Shown one piece after another: positions 18,206 to 27,730 of a stretch of 40,408 nucleotides of DNA. The translations under genes were made by a program, and so were the position numbers. The notes beneath the pieces are model-generated. The model was given only the letters and a program-made list of their open reading frames with translations, did not search any database and was not told the origin of the DNA. Position 1 is the stretch's first letter. Each line of letters begins with the position of its first letter. Origin of the DNA: an uncultured Veillonella sp. (lineage in GTDB: Bacteria; Bacillota; Negativicutes; Veillonellales; Veillonellaceae); the NCBI GenBank assembly GCA_934183145.1, contig CAKPSA010000003.1, forward strand, positions 1-40,408. Reading direction: 5' to 3'.

Positions 18206-18726
18206 TGATACAACACCTCCATATAGGATCCGCCGTGTAAGGCACACCAAGCACCAAAGCATAGAAAGGGACCAAATGGAATATATCGATTACGATAGCT
18301 CGTTAGTAAGAGATAGAGAGAACCAACGCAAAATGCTACGTAAAAAAAGCATATAATCTCCCACGGTGTAAGCCACATGGCAATGGCAGAAAACCATTTC
18401 ACATCACCTAGCCCAAAACCCTTATGACTTATAAGACGGAGTCCATATGTAATGGCACCTACACTCATAACACTTATAATCGTTACAAGCATAGATTTAT
18501 CATTTATAAAGCTATAAAGTATGCCACCTAAAACAAGCACTAACGCCCCTTCATCAGGCAATATATAGTAATGCATATCGATGGTAGCACCTGCTATGAT
18601 GATGAGTGAAAATACAGCATACAAAGCAACGTGAATAAAGGATATTGCTCGTGATGAAAATATAATAGGCAGCACTATGGATGCTATATACACGATCAGT
18701 GCTATCACATAATGAGTCCCTTTCAT
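18160..18726 (-). CDS. Prepilin peptidase (A24 family) without methylase domain
   Basis: This polytopic protein (188 aa, about six membrane helices) carries both catalytic aspartates of the A24 aspartyl peptidases: IDMHYYILPD (about 47-56) and GLGDVKW (about 126-132). It would cleave the leaders of the pilins in this cluster at the inner membrane. The N-terminal cysteine-containing methyltransferase domain of PilD/ComC is absent; the protein starts directly with a helix, so N-methylation of the mature pilins would need another enzyme or not occur. GGAAGG precedes the ATG. Confidence 0.85.
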   Translation of the reverse strand: MKGTHYVIALIVYIASIVLPIIFSSRAISFIHVALYAVFSLIIIAGATIDMHYYILPDEGALVLVLGGILYSFINDKSMLVTIISVMSVGAITYGLRLISHKGFGLGDVKWFSAIAMWLTPWEIICFFYVAFCVGSLYLLLTSYRNRYIPFGPFLCFGAWCALHGGSYMEVLYQWLRHNLYIISMALC

Positions 18727-18945
18727 ACCTTGTCCTTCCTAAAATCAACTGTACATATATTAATGTAAATATAACTACTGTATAGCTATTAATATAACTA
18801 CATATGTAAATGCAAATATAAATTTACATTCCAATCATCAATCCATGCACATTAACTATTAAGACTTAAATATTAAATAATAAATATTAAATATTAAGTA
18901 CTAAATACTAGATATCAATTACGTTATACTAGATATCAATTACGT
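18727..18945. other. AT-rich spacer between pilin and peptidase genes
   Basis: A 219-bp gap with very high A+T and many short repeats (variants of TATTAAATA, TAACTAC and GTAAAT). No coding frame and no strong terminator with a U-tract were found. On the minus strand it forms the 3' untranslated region of the major pilin. It could let most transcripts end or be processed after the abundant pilin, with reduced read-through to the peptidase. Confidence 0.5.
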
Positions 18946-18946
18946 T
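18906..18946. repeat. 20-bp tandem direct repeat at the pilin stop codon
   Basis: TACTAGATATCAATTACGTT occurs at 18906-18925 and again at 18927-18946, a period of 21 bp, and the second copy runs into the pilin stop codon. Each copy holds a GATATC palindrome. It looks like a local duplication. Confidence 0.9.
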
Positions 18947-19392
18947 TAAGGTGCATCAGGGGCTTTAACTACAACTGCCTTTGCAGTACCACCATTAACT
19001 GCTTCATAAGTAATGGTATATTCCTTATCTTTTGCAGTTTTAACATGTTCTGTAAGATAGCCTTCTTTATATAGATTTTCTACAGTTGGCGGTGTATCTA
19101 CATTCTTGTCGATCATATAGAGCTGCGTTGCATTTTTTATAATTTGAATATCTGCTGTTTCCTTCGCAGTTCGTGCTCGATCGGCAGCAGATAAAAATTG
19201 TGGCATCGCAATAGCAGCTAATATGGCAATAACTGCTACTACAACCATTAATTCAACGAGGGTAAATCCACCTTTTCTCGACTTATTGAGATTTTTTCGA
19301 ACATTATTAATATGCAGGCGCTCTACAATCCATTGACCACATATTTCTAATCGATGATTTAATCCATGAACTAAATGCATAACAGAACTCAT
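18946..19392 (-). CDS. Major type IV pilin / GspG-like prepilin
   Basis: A 148-aa prepilin with a textbook class III signal: GG-FTLVELMVVVAVIAILAAIAMP, with Phe+1 and Glu+5. This is the best-conserved pilin in the cluster, so it is probably the main subunit. The mature protein is only 106 residues, with no obvious disulfide. The ATG at 19392 has AGGAGG 5 nt upstream, so the leader is 42 residues, far longer than in ordinary type IVa pilins. The leader is basic just before the cleavage site (KNLNKSRKGG). Confidence 0.9.
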   Translation of the reverse strand: MSSVMHLVHGLNHRLEICGQWIVERLHINNVRKNLNKSRKGGFTLVELMVVVAVIAILAAIAMPQFLSAADRARTAKETADIQIIKNATQLYMIDKNVDTPPTVENLYKEGYLTEHVKTAKDKEYTITYEAVNGGTAKAVVVKAPDAP

Positions 19393-19444
19393 AATATCCT
19401 CCTTTTATCATTGTTACTTCTACAAAATTAATTTATGACATTGT

Positions 19445-20620
19445 CTACTGCCCTCCCAATTTAGCAATAGACGTAAACAATGGATACATAACAGATACAA
19501 CTAAAACGGCTACACCAATCCCCATCAAGGTCAGTAAAATCGGTTCTAATAGTCTCTCAAGGCGGGCAATATATTTGGAAAGTATAGATTCATAATAATG
19601 TCCACAATGATGCAACATCTTAACGAGCTCTCCACTTTCTTCTCCAATAGAGATCATTTGCCAAATAAAGGGATTTCCAATGTTCTCAGTTCTAAGGCTC
19701 TCTTCAAAAGAATGGCCTGATAATAATTTTGCCTCTACTTTCTCACTACATTCAGCACCATACATATTGCCCCATAAGGGTCTTGTGATATTCACTGTGT
19801 GAATAATAGAAATTCCAGAATCTAACAAAAGAGCCCAAACTTTTAGCATACTTGTATAGTAAATGCAGGTCATCCATTGGTATTGGTGAGCCAAGTGCCA
19901 AAGCCAACGATGTACTTTGCGTTTTATACTATGTTGATGATATGCAAAGACCAAAGCACCTAGGCCTATACAATGCATAATAAAGACTAATATAGGATGA
20001 TTCTTTAACCCTTGTCCTAATGCAAAGAGGGCTCGCGTCACCACAGGCAGTGTAATATGCATAGTAGTAAAGACCTTTTCAAAGGATGGAATAATAAACA
20101 AGATGGTAACAAGAAAAAAGATATTCATTAATACAAGCAAGAATAATGGATAGGAAATAGCACTAATAACCTTTTGCCGCAGCTGCCGTTCCCAATCATA
20201 GTGACGTGATATATATTGCAAACTTTCTCCTAATGTACCTGCAGCCTCTCCACTTTCTAATAAGGCCAGTGCTATGGCTGGGCAACCTTCACTTCGTAAA
20301 GCTTGAGACAAAGTTTGACCACGCTCAATCGTTTCATACAAGGCCGTATACAAAAGACCTCTTTTCCCTTGACATAGTAACTGTAATGCTCGCCGTAACG
20401 GTACACCAGATTCGATGAGTAGTCCTAATTGGTAGGTTACATCTACTACCATGGTATGATTCCACTTATGTTTCTTCTTATCTACTTGTAAAGTAATTTT
20501 ATAAATTTTATATCCATCTCGCTTTAGCCGTGTACCGACCTCCTGTTCTGAATCCGCCCACATTAAACCTTTTACCGTTTCATTTGCCTCATCTTTTACG
20601 ACATATTCATAAGCCTCCAT
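19445..20620 (-). CDS. PilC/GspF-like inner-membrane platform protein
   Basis: A 391-aa polytopic protein with the two tandem T2SSF domains of PilC/GspF/ComGB. It begins with a short beta domain (YEYVVKDEANETVKG). GVPLRRALQLL and ESGEAAGTLGESLQYISRHY belong to the first repeat, and GISIIHTVNI and SIGEESGELVKMLHHCGHYYE to the second. Membrane helices are at about 160-195, 210-235 and 360-385. It couples the assembly ATPase to pilin extraction. The ATG at 20620 has an AGG 7 nt upstream, 8 bp after the PilT-like gene. Confidence 0.93.
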   Translation of the reverse strand: MEAYEYVVKDEANETVKGLMWADSEQEVGTRLKRDGYKIYKITLQVDKKKHKWNHTMVVDVTYQLGLLIESGVPLRRALQLLCQGKRGLLYTALYETIERGQTLSQALRSEGCPAIALALLESGEAAGTLGESLQYISRHYDWERQLRQKVISAISYPLFLLVLMNIFFLVTILFIIPSFEKVFTTMHITLPVVTRALFALGQGLKNHPILVFIMHCIGLGALVFAYHQHSIKRKVHRWLWHLAHQYQWMTCIYYTSMLKVWALLLDSGISIIHTVNITRPLWGNMYGAECSEKVEAKLLSGHSFEESLRTENIGNPFIWQMISIGEESGELVKMLHHCGHYYESILSKYIARLERLLEPILLTLMGIGVAVLVVSVMYPLFTSIAKLGGQ

Positions 20621-20628
20621 ACCTTCAC

Positions 20629-21648
20629 CTACGATAATTGTTGATCCAACAGTGTATGTAGTTGGTGCTGCGTGCCATATTGTGCCTTCACATCTCGCAC
20701 GGCCATTTCTAGTGTTTTCATAGGTAATTGTGTTTCTTGAATAGAAATAATTTGTGGTTCCTTACGGGTACGTATCAAGTTTGCTACCGCATGTGTATTT
20801 AGCAAAATATCCCGAATGGTAATAAACTTTTTATTCCATCGAAGGAGTCGTTGACATATAACAGCACGTAACACTTGAGATATTTGACTGCGCACCTCCT
20901 CTTGTTGTTCACCAGGAAATAGTGAAATCATGCGGTGAACCGCCATTACAGCCCGCTGAGTATGCATAGTTGCCATCACAAGATGACCTGTTTCAGCTGC
21001 ATGAAGAGCAGCCTCTAAGGTTTCACGATCTCGAAGTTCTCCAACCATAATGACATCTGGATCCTCCCGCAAAGCATCTCGAATACCATCAGACATGCTT
21101 TTTATATCTGCACCTAATTGGCGTTGATGGATTAAGGATTTCTTTGGTTCAAACTCAAATTCGATAGGATCTTCTAGGGTAATAATATGGCGCTCCATCG
21201 TTTGATTTATATAATCAATACAGCAAGCTAAAGTAAAACTTTTACCACTACCGGTAGGACCACAGACGAGCAATAAGCCATCATGCGCTTCACATAATTT
21301 TTGTAGCAGTTGGCCTTCACTATTATCATCTAGTTTAAGTTGTTCATGACACAATAATCGAAGTGTTCCACATATGGTTTGATTAGCTCGATATAGATGA
21401 ACACGAATACGTACACCACAACATGAACAAGCTTCATCAAGAGATTGCCATTCATAAGATGCTATACCACAACGTCGCAAAATATCTTCAATCAGCATAG
21501 TAGTACATATAAATTGAGTAGCCTTTAACCCATCACCATGTCTCAAATAAATAGGCTCCCCACATTGTAGATGAATATCTGTTGATGATAAGTGTATCGC
21601 CTGTTCAACAATAGTTTCTAAACTTTCAGTATTACAGCATGAGTCCAC
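20629..21648 (-). CDS. PilT-like retraction ATPase
   Basis: A 339-aa hexameric ATPase of the PilT/VirB11 family, expected to power pilus retraction. Seen are Walker A GPTGSGKS, the Asp box around TLEDPIEFEF, Walker B EDPDVIMVGELRD, the His box HAAETGHLVMATMHT, and the PilT-specific AVANLIRTRKEPQI (compare AIRNLIRE). The N-terminal PAS-like part carries an unusual cluster, ACSCCG, at about 73-78. The start is GTG at 21648 with GGAGG 9 nt upstream, overlapping the PilB-like gene by 17 bp. Confidence 0.88.
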   Translation of the reverse strand: MDSCCNTESLETIVEQAIHLSSTDIHLQCGEPIYLRHGDGLKATQFICTTMLIEDILRRCGIASYEWQSLDEACSCCGVRIRVHLYRANQTICGTLRLLCHEQLKLDDNSEGQLLQKLCEAHDGLLLVCGPTGSGKSFTLACCIDYINQTMERHIITLEDPIEFEFEPKKSLIHQRQLGADIKSMSDGIRDALREDPDVIMVGELRDRETLEAALHAAETGHLVMATMHTQRAVMAVHRMISLFPGEQQEEVRSQISQVLRAVICQRLLRWNKKFITIRDILLNTHAVANLIRTRKEPQIISIQETQLPMKTLEMAVRDVKAQYGTQHQLHTLLDQQLS

Positions 21649-22642
21649 AACGATGCACCTCCTCTACAGATGTAACATGCTGAGATACAGCTTCACGAGC
21701 AGATTCCTCTAATGATAGTAATAAATGTGTTTCTAATTGGTCCCAATGTGGAGAATTAGTAGGTATCTCTAAGTATTCAAACAGAGCAGTCCGCCCGTGA
21801 TACGATGTACCATCAAATTTTCTTACTAGACGCTGTGCAATGGCCCCCATCAATGTAGCCCGTATTAAATATGGCTCTACACCCATATCCATGAGCCGCG
21901 TTACAACGCCTATAGCTGTATTAGTATGAATAGTGGATAATACGCGATGCCCAGTTAATGCTGATTTAACAGCCAGTTCCGCTGTCTCTTTATCTCGAAT
22001 CTCACCAATCATAATCGTATCTGGATCTTGCCGTAGCACTGATCTAAGGCCTTTTGCAAAGGTAAAACCAATCTTTTCGTTAATACCAATTTGGATGGCT
22101 CCTTTAATTTCAGCCTCTACAGGATCTTCAAGACAGATAAGCTTTGTTTCCTCTAAATTTAACATGCGAAGCATGGCATATAAGGTGGCAGTCTTACCAC
22201 TACCGGTAGGACCACAGATGAGTAACAATCCATAAGGACGTTTGAGTAGCCCTGCAATATGTTCAAAAATATCTGTACGCATACCTAACGCTTTTAGATC
22301 TTTATGGCTCCCTTCGTTACCCATGAGCCGACAGACTAACGTCTCGCCATATAAACTAGGCAATGTTGATACGCGCATTGTTACAGATGTATCCTTATGA
22401 CTCCAAGCCCATCGACCATCTTGAGGCAATCTCTTTTCACTAATATCTAACGTACTACATACTTTAATACGGTTAATAATAAGTTCTGCCTCTTCGTTTG
22501 ATACAGTCATATGCGTTCGTAATAACCCATCTTGCCGTAATCGGACATGCACACCATTTTTAGTAGGATCGAAGTGAATATCGCTGACATGATTTTCTAA
22601 TGCATACCGAATAATATCGTCTAATGTTACATCTACATACAT
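21632..22642 (-). CDS. PilB/GspE/ComGA-like assembly ATPase
   Basis: A 336-aa secretion ATPase. Walker A (GPTGSGKT) is at about 144-151, followed by CLEDPVEAEIKGAIQI, RQDPDTIMIGEIRDKETAE, ALTGHRVLSTIHTN and IAQRLVRKF. It lacks both the N-terminal MshEN/N1 domain of PilB and the tetracysteine zinc motif that normally follows AQRL, so it is closest in size to ComGA of competence pili. The start is the ATG at 22642 with AGGAGG 5 nt upstream; a GTG two codons earlier overlaps that site. It is the first gene of the pilus cluster. Confidence 0.9.
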   Translation of the reverse strand: MYVDVTLDDIIRYALENHVSDIHFDPTKNGVHVRLRQDGLLRTHMTVSNEEAELIINRIKVCSTLDISEKRLPQDGRWAWSHKDTSVTMRVSTLPSLYGETLVCRLMGNEGSHKDLKALGMRTDIFEHIAGLLKRPYGLLLICGPTGSGKTATLYAMLRMLNLEETKLICLEDPVEAEIKGAIQIGINEKIGFTFAKGLRSVLRQDPDTIMIGEIRDKETAELAVKSALTGHRVLSTIHTNTAIGVVTRLMDMGVEPYLIRATLMGAIAQRLVRKFDGTSYHGRTALFEYLEIPTNSPHWDQLETHLLLSLEESAREAVSQHVTSVEEVHRCGLML

Positions 22643-22648
22643 GGTCAC

Positions 22649-22777
22649 CTCCTATATCTTGCGGTATGTTTTTACCTCACACTAGCGTATGGCGTTATAA
22701 GGTTCGACATCACAACTTTAATTCCTCTTTTATGTTTTAAAATCCACGAAGCGAAAACTTTTTAATTTTAGGCATAC
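22649..22777. promoter_or_regulatory. Leader region of the pilus cluster
   Basis: This 130-bp gap between the eno terminator and the PilB-like gene must hold the pilus promoter. On the minus strand TTAAAG and TATAAC lie 16 bp apart, a weak candidate. I saw no c-di-GMP riboswitch, sigma-54 box or ComK-like box. Confidence 0.3.
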
Positions 22778-22801
22778 AAAAAAGGCGCCCCGAAGGGCGC
22801 C
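22778..22801 (-). terminator. Strong terminator of the glycolytic operon
   Basis: A GC-only 7-bp stem (GGCGCCC at 22784-22790 with GGGCGCC at 22795-22801) with a TTCG tetraloop on the minus strand is followed by TTTTTT. It lies 28 bp past eno. Confidence 0.95.
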
Positions 22802-22829
22802 CTTATTGGACTATTAGATATAACGTATC

Positions 22830-24122
<1,293 letters not shown>

Positions 24123-24142
24123 TCATAAAATCTAATGGAATA

Positions 24143-24158
24143 GCTGTCATCTGACAGC
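24143..24158 (-). other. Hairpin in the gpmI-eno gap
   Basis: GCTGTC and GACAGC close a 4-nt loop, and an outer AATG/CATT can extend the stem across a bulge. No U-tract follows, so it is more likely an mRNA processing or stability element than a terminator. Confidence 0.4.
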
Positions 24159-24226
24159 CATTATATATTGAGCTAACCATATAGGTTATAACTCTAATTA
24201 ACTATAAATATCGTGAAAGCTCTATA

Positions 24227-25753
24227 TTATACTTTTTTTACCAAACTATGACCAGTCATGGATTTTGGTTGTTCTATGTCAGCCAAGTCTAATAATGTAG
24301 GAGCAATATCACATAATTTACCAGCTTCTAATGTAGCCGATTTTAGAGTATCACTCATTAAAATTAATGGTACTAAGTTTGTTGTATGTGCCGTATGAAC
24401 CTTACCGGTTTCATGGTTAACCATGAGCTCTGCGTTACCATGGTCTGCCGTAATCAACAAGTGGCCATTCTTACTGCGTATAGCCTCTACGATGTGACCT
24501 AAACAAGTATCTACTGCTTGAACTGCTTGAACAGCCGCTTCAAAGCTACCTGTATGACCGACCATATCTGGGTTTGCAAAGTTCAAGATAATCATGTCAT
24601 ATGTTTCATCTTGAATGGCTTGTACAACCTTATCAGTCACTTCATAAGCGCTCATCTCAGGTTGTAAATCATAGGTTGCCACTTGAGGAGATTTCACGAG
24701 AACACGATCCTCGCCTTCAAATGGTTCCTCTTTACCGCCGTTAAAGAAGTATGTCACATGTGCATATTTCTCTGTTTCAGCAATACGCAATTGACGATAG
24801 CCACCTACACTGAGTACTTCGCCTAATGTTTCTGACAAGATGTCCTTTTCGTACACAATATGTACTGGCAAGCCATCTTCATATTTTGTCATAGTCGCCA
24901 TATACAAAGATAATGGTTCACGGTTAAAGCCATCAAATTCTGGCAATACTAAAGCTTTTGTAAGTTCACGTCCACGGTCTGGACGGAAGTTACAGAAGAT
25001 AACAGCATCACCATTCTTGATAGTTCCTTCAGCATCAATTACTGTAGGAAGAACAAACTCATCAGCTGCATCTTTATCATAGGATTGTTGTACCGCTTCA
25101 CAAGCTGATGCGGCACTTTCACCTTGACCATGTACAATAGCATTGTAAGCAAGTTCCACACGGTCCCAACGATTATCCCGATCCATTGCATAATAGCGAC
25201 CACTTACGGTGGCAATTTTACCACAATTAAGCTCTGCCATATATGCTTCTAAATCTTTGATATAACCTTGTGCACATTGAGGTGCTACATCACGACCATC
25301 GAGCAATGCATGTATGTATACCTTCTCAATACCATTGTCATGAGCACCTTTAATAACAGCCTTGATATGTTCTAAAGAACAATGTACATTACCATCAGAA
25401 ACTAGGCCGATAAGATGTAAGCTCTGTTTTTTGCCTACTTCATATAGTTCCTTTATAACAGGGCGATTATAAAACTCACCAGACTCAACGTCTTTAGTAA
25501 TACGAGTTAAATCTTGGTACACAATGCGACCAGAGCCAAGGTTTAAATGGCCAACCTCAGAATTCCCCATTTGGCCTTCTGGCAGGCCTACCGCTAGTCC
25601 TGATGCTTCTAATTTTGTATGTGGATACATATCCCATAATTGATTAAAACAGTGCGGCTTCGCCTGTACCACAGCATTGGTTGTATCTGATTGATCTCCC
25701 ATGCCAAAGCCATCTAAGATGACTAGCATTACAGGAGCCTTTAATTTAGCCAT
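24227..25753 (-). CDS. gpmI: 2,3-bisphosphoglycerate-independent phosphoglycerate mutase
   Basis: A 508-aa Mn-dependent mutase of the alkaline-phosphatase superfamily that interconverts 3- and 2-phosphoglycerate. The catalytic Ser lies in MGNSEVGHLNLGSGRIVYQD; metal ligands lie in VILDGFG, NFANPDMVGHTG and ITADHGNAE. The ATG at 25753 has GAGG 6 nt upstream; the ATG four codons earlier overlaps that site and is rejected. It sits 13 bp after tpiA. Confidence 0.98.
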   Translation of the reverse strand: MAKLKAPVMLVILDGFGMGDQSDTTNAVVQAKPHCFNQLWDMYPHTKLEASGLAVGLPEGQMGNSEVGHLNLGSGRIVYQDLTRITKDVESGEFYNRPVIKELYEVGKKQSLHLIGLVSDGNVHCSLEHIKAVIKGAHDNGIEKVYIHALLDGRDVAPQCAQGYIKDLEAYMAELNCGKIATVSGRYYAMDRDNRWDRVELAYNAIVHGQGESAASACEAVQQSYDKDAADEFVLPTVIDAEGTIKNGDAVIFCNFRPDRGRELTKALVLPEFDGFNREPLSLYMATMTKYEDGLPVHIVYEKDILSETLGEVLSVGGYRQLRIAETEKYAHVTYFFNGGKEEPFEGEDRVLVKSPQVATYDLQPEMSAYEVTDKVVQAIQDETYDMIILNFANPDMVGHTGSFEAAVQAVQAVDTCLGHIVEAIRSKNGHLLITADHGNAELMVNHETGKVHTAHTTNLVPLILMSDTLKSATLEAGKLCDIAPTLLDLADIEQPKSMTGHSLVKKV

Positions 25754-25766
25754 TTTTAACCTCATA

Positions 25767-26537
25767 TTAAGCGCTTACTTGATTCGCCGCTTTAATAATA
25801 TCTATAAATTCATCAACTACTAAAGATGCACCACCTACGAGTGCTCCATCAATATTAGGCTCTCCTAGGATTTCGAGAGCATTTTCCGATTTAACACTAC
25901 CACCATATTGGATACGCACAGCATCAGCAGTCTCATCATCGTATAAAGAGCGTATGTAATCGCGAATTTCTTTACATACTTCTTCAGCTTGATCAGCAGT
26001 TGCTGTTTTTCCTGTACCGATAGCCCAAATTGGTTCGTACGCAACAATCAATTGGCTAACTTGTTCCTTAGGAACATCAACCAAAGCACCTTTAAGTTGA
26101 GACGTAATCCAGTCTAGAGTATGACCGGATTCACGTTGTTCTAAACTTTCACCAACACAGACAATAGGTGTCAAATTATGATGGAATGCACTTTTAATTT
26201 TTGCATTTACAGTCTCATCTGTTTCACCATAATATTCACGGCGTTCAGAGTGACCGATAATAACATAATTAACGCCTACCTCTGTAAGCATAAGTGGTGA
26301 AATTTCACCAGTGAATGCACCAGCATCATGATAATCCATGGTTTGTGCGCCTACTTCAATCGCTGTATCGCGTGTTAATGCTACTGCACGTTCAATAGCT
26401 GTGAAAGGCGGGCAAACAACTACATCACAGGATAATTCCATATCTTGTAACACGCTGTTAAACGCTTCGATCAGAATAGATCCAGACGCAATGGTGCCAT
26501 TCATTTTCCAATTTCCTGCAATAATGGGTTTTCTCAT
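25767..26537 (-). CDS. tpiA: Triosephosphate isomerase
   Basis: A 256-aa TIM-barrel enzyme interconverting dihydroxyacetone phosphate and glyceraldehyde 3-phosphate. The catalytic Lys is in AGNWKMNG, the His in IIGHSERREYYGE, the Glu in VAYEPIWAIGTGKTAT, and the phosphate loop in IQYGGSVKSENA. The ATG at 26537 lies 1 nt after the pgk stop, with GAGG 6 nt upstream inside the pgk end, so the two are coupled. An earlier ATG inside pgk has no role. Confidence 0.98.
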   Translation of the reverse strand: MRKPIIAGNWKMNGTIASGSILIEAFNSVLQDMELSCDVVVCPPFTAIERAVALTRDTAIEVGAQTMDYHDAGAFTGEISPLMLTEVGVNYVIIGHSERREYYGETDETVNAKIKSAFHHNLTPIVCVGESLEQRESGHTLDWITSQLKGALVDVPKEQVSQLIVAYEPIWAIGTGKTATADQAEEVCKEIRDYIRSLYDDETADAVRIQYGGSVKSENALEILGEPNIDGALVGGASLVVDEFIDIIKAANQVSA

Positions 26538-26538
26538 A

Positions 26539-27717
26539 TTATGCCTCAGACAATGCAGCAATACCTGGTAGGATTTTACCTTCTAAGAATTCCAAGGATG
26601 CGCCACCACCTGTGGAGATATGGCTAATCTTGTCTGCTAAGCCACTTTTTTCAACAGCCGCTACAGAATCGCCACCGCCAACGATAGTCATCGCATCGGA
26701 TTCAGCTACAGCTTTTGCTACCGCATTTGTACCAGCTGCAAAGTTTTCCATTTCAAATACGCCCATTGGACCATTCCAAATAATAGTCTTCATTGGCGCT
26801 AATGCTTCTACATATAGCTCACGTGTTTTAGGGCCGATATCTAGAACCATCCAACCATCTTCAATATTTTCAACATCAACGATTTTTGTGTTAGCATCGT
26901 TGCTGAAAGCATCAGCTACTACTGCATCAATTGGAGTCAATAATTTAGCCCCTGCTACACGTGCTTCCATAACAAGGTCTGTAGCGATAGCTTCTTGACC
27001 TTCTTCAAATAAGGAGCTACCGATGTTACAGCCTTGTGCTTTAATGAAAGCATTAGCCATACCGCCGCCGATGATCATGACATCAACTTTAGGTAACAAA
27101 TTAGAAATTACAGAAATTTTATCTGTCACCTTAGCACCGCCGATGATAGCTGCCATAGGTGTTTTAGGATGTACAACTGCTGCACTTAATGCTTCAATTT
27201 CTTTTTTGAGCAAGAAACCTGCTGCCATAGGAATATAGTCAGCAATACCAACTACGGACGCTGCATTACGGTGAGAAACACCAAACGCATCATTAATAGC
27301 TACATCAGCAAGAGATGCTAATTGTTTAGCAAACTCAGGATCGTTTTTAGTTTCTTCATTGTGGTAACGCAAGTTTTCAAGCATCAATACTTCACCAGGT
27401 TGTAATGCTTTTACAGCTTCTTCAACCTTAGGGCCAATGCAGTCATCTACGAATGCTACTGGCTTATTGATAAGATCAGATAAATGTTTTGCACATGGTG
27501 CTAAAGACATTTCCGGTTTGCGTTCCCCTTTTGGGCGACCAAAATGAGAAGCAAGAATAACCTTTGCCCCTTTTTCAATTAAATAATTGATAGTAGGCAA
27601 TGCACTACGAATACGAGTGTCATCTGTGATGACACCGTCTTTCATAGGAACATTAAAATCAACACGAACAAATACTGTTTTGTTGTCTACTTGTAAACCA
27701 TCGATTGTTAGTTTCAT
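26539..27717 (-). CDS. pgk: Phosphoglycerate kinase
   Basis: A 392-aa two-domain kinase interconverting 1,3-bisphosphoglycerate and 3-phosphoglycerate. Seen are VFVRVDFNVPMKDG, ASHFGRPKGE, the hinge and nucleotide site GGAKVTDK, and VGGGDSVAAVEK near the C-terminus. GGGAGG is 5 nt before the ATG at 27717; the TTG just before it is too close to that site. It lies 13 bp after gap. Confidence 0.98.
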   Translation of the reverse strand: MKLTIDGLQVDNKTVFVRVDFNVPMKDGVITDDTRIRSALPTINYLIEKGAKVILASHFGRPKGERKPEMSLAPCAKHLSDLINKPVAFVDDCIGPKVEEAVKALQPGEVLMLENLRYHNEETKNDPEFAKQLASLADVAINDAFGVSHRNAASVVGIADYIPMAAGFLLKKEIEALSAAVVHPKTPMAAIIGGAKVTDKISVISNLLPKVDVMIIGGGMANAFIKAQGCNIGSSLFEEGQEAIATDLVMEARVAGAKLLTPIDAVVADAFSNDANTKIVDVENIEDGWMVLDIGPKTRELYVEALAPMKTIIWNGPMGVFEMENFAAGTNAVAKAVAESDAMTIVGGGDSVAAVEKSGLADKISHISTGGGASLEFLEGKILPGIAALSEA

Positions 27718-27730
27718 CAAAGCCTCCCGA

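Noticed and set aside
18727..18945. CRISPR-like or origin-like repeats in the AT-rich spacer
   Set aside because: Only two adjacent copies of one 20-bp unit with no spacers, and no DnaA boxes. A simple local duplication.
22649..22829. c-di-GMP riboswitch before the pilus cluster
   Set aside because: No conserved riboswitch core could be found and the leader is short.
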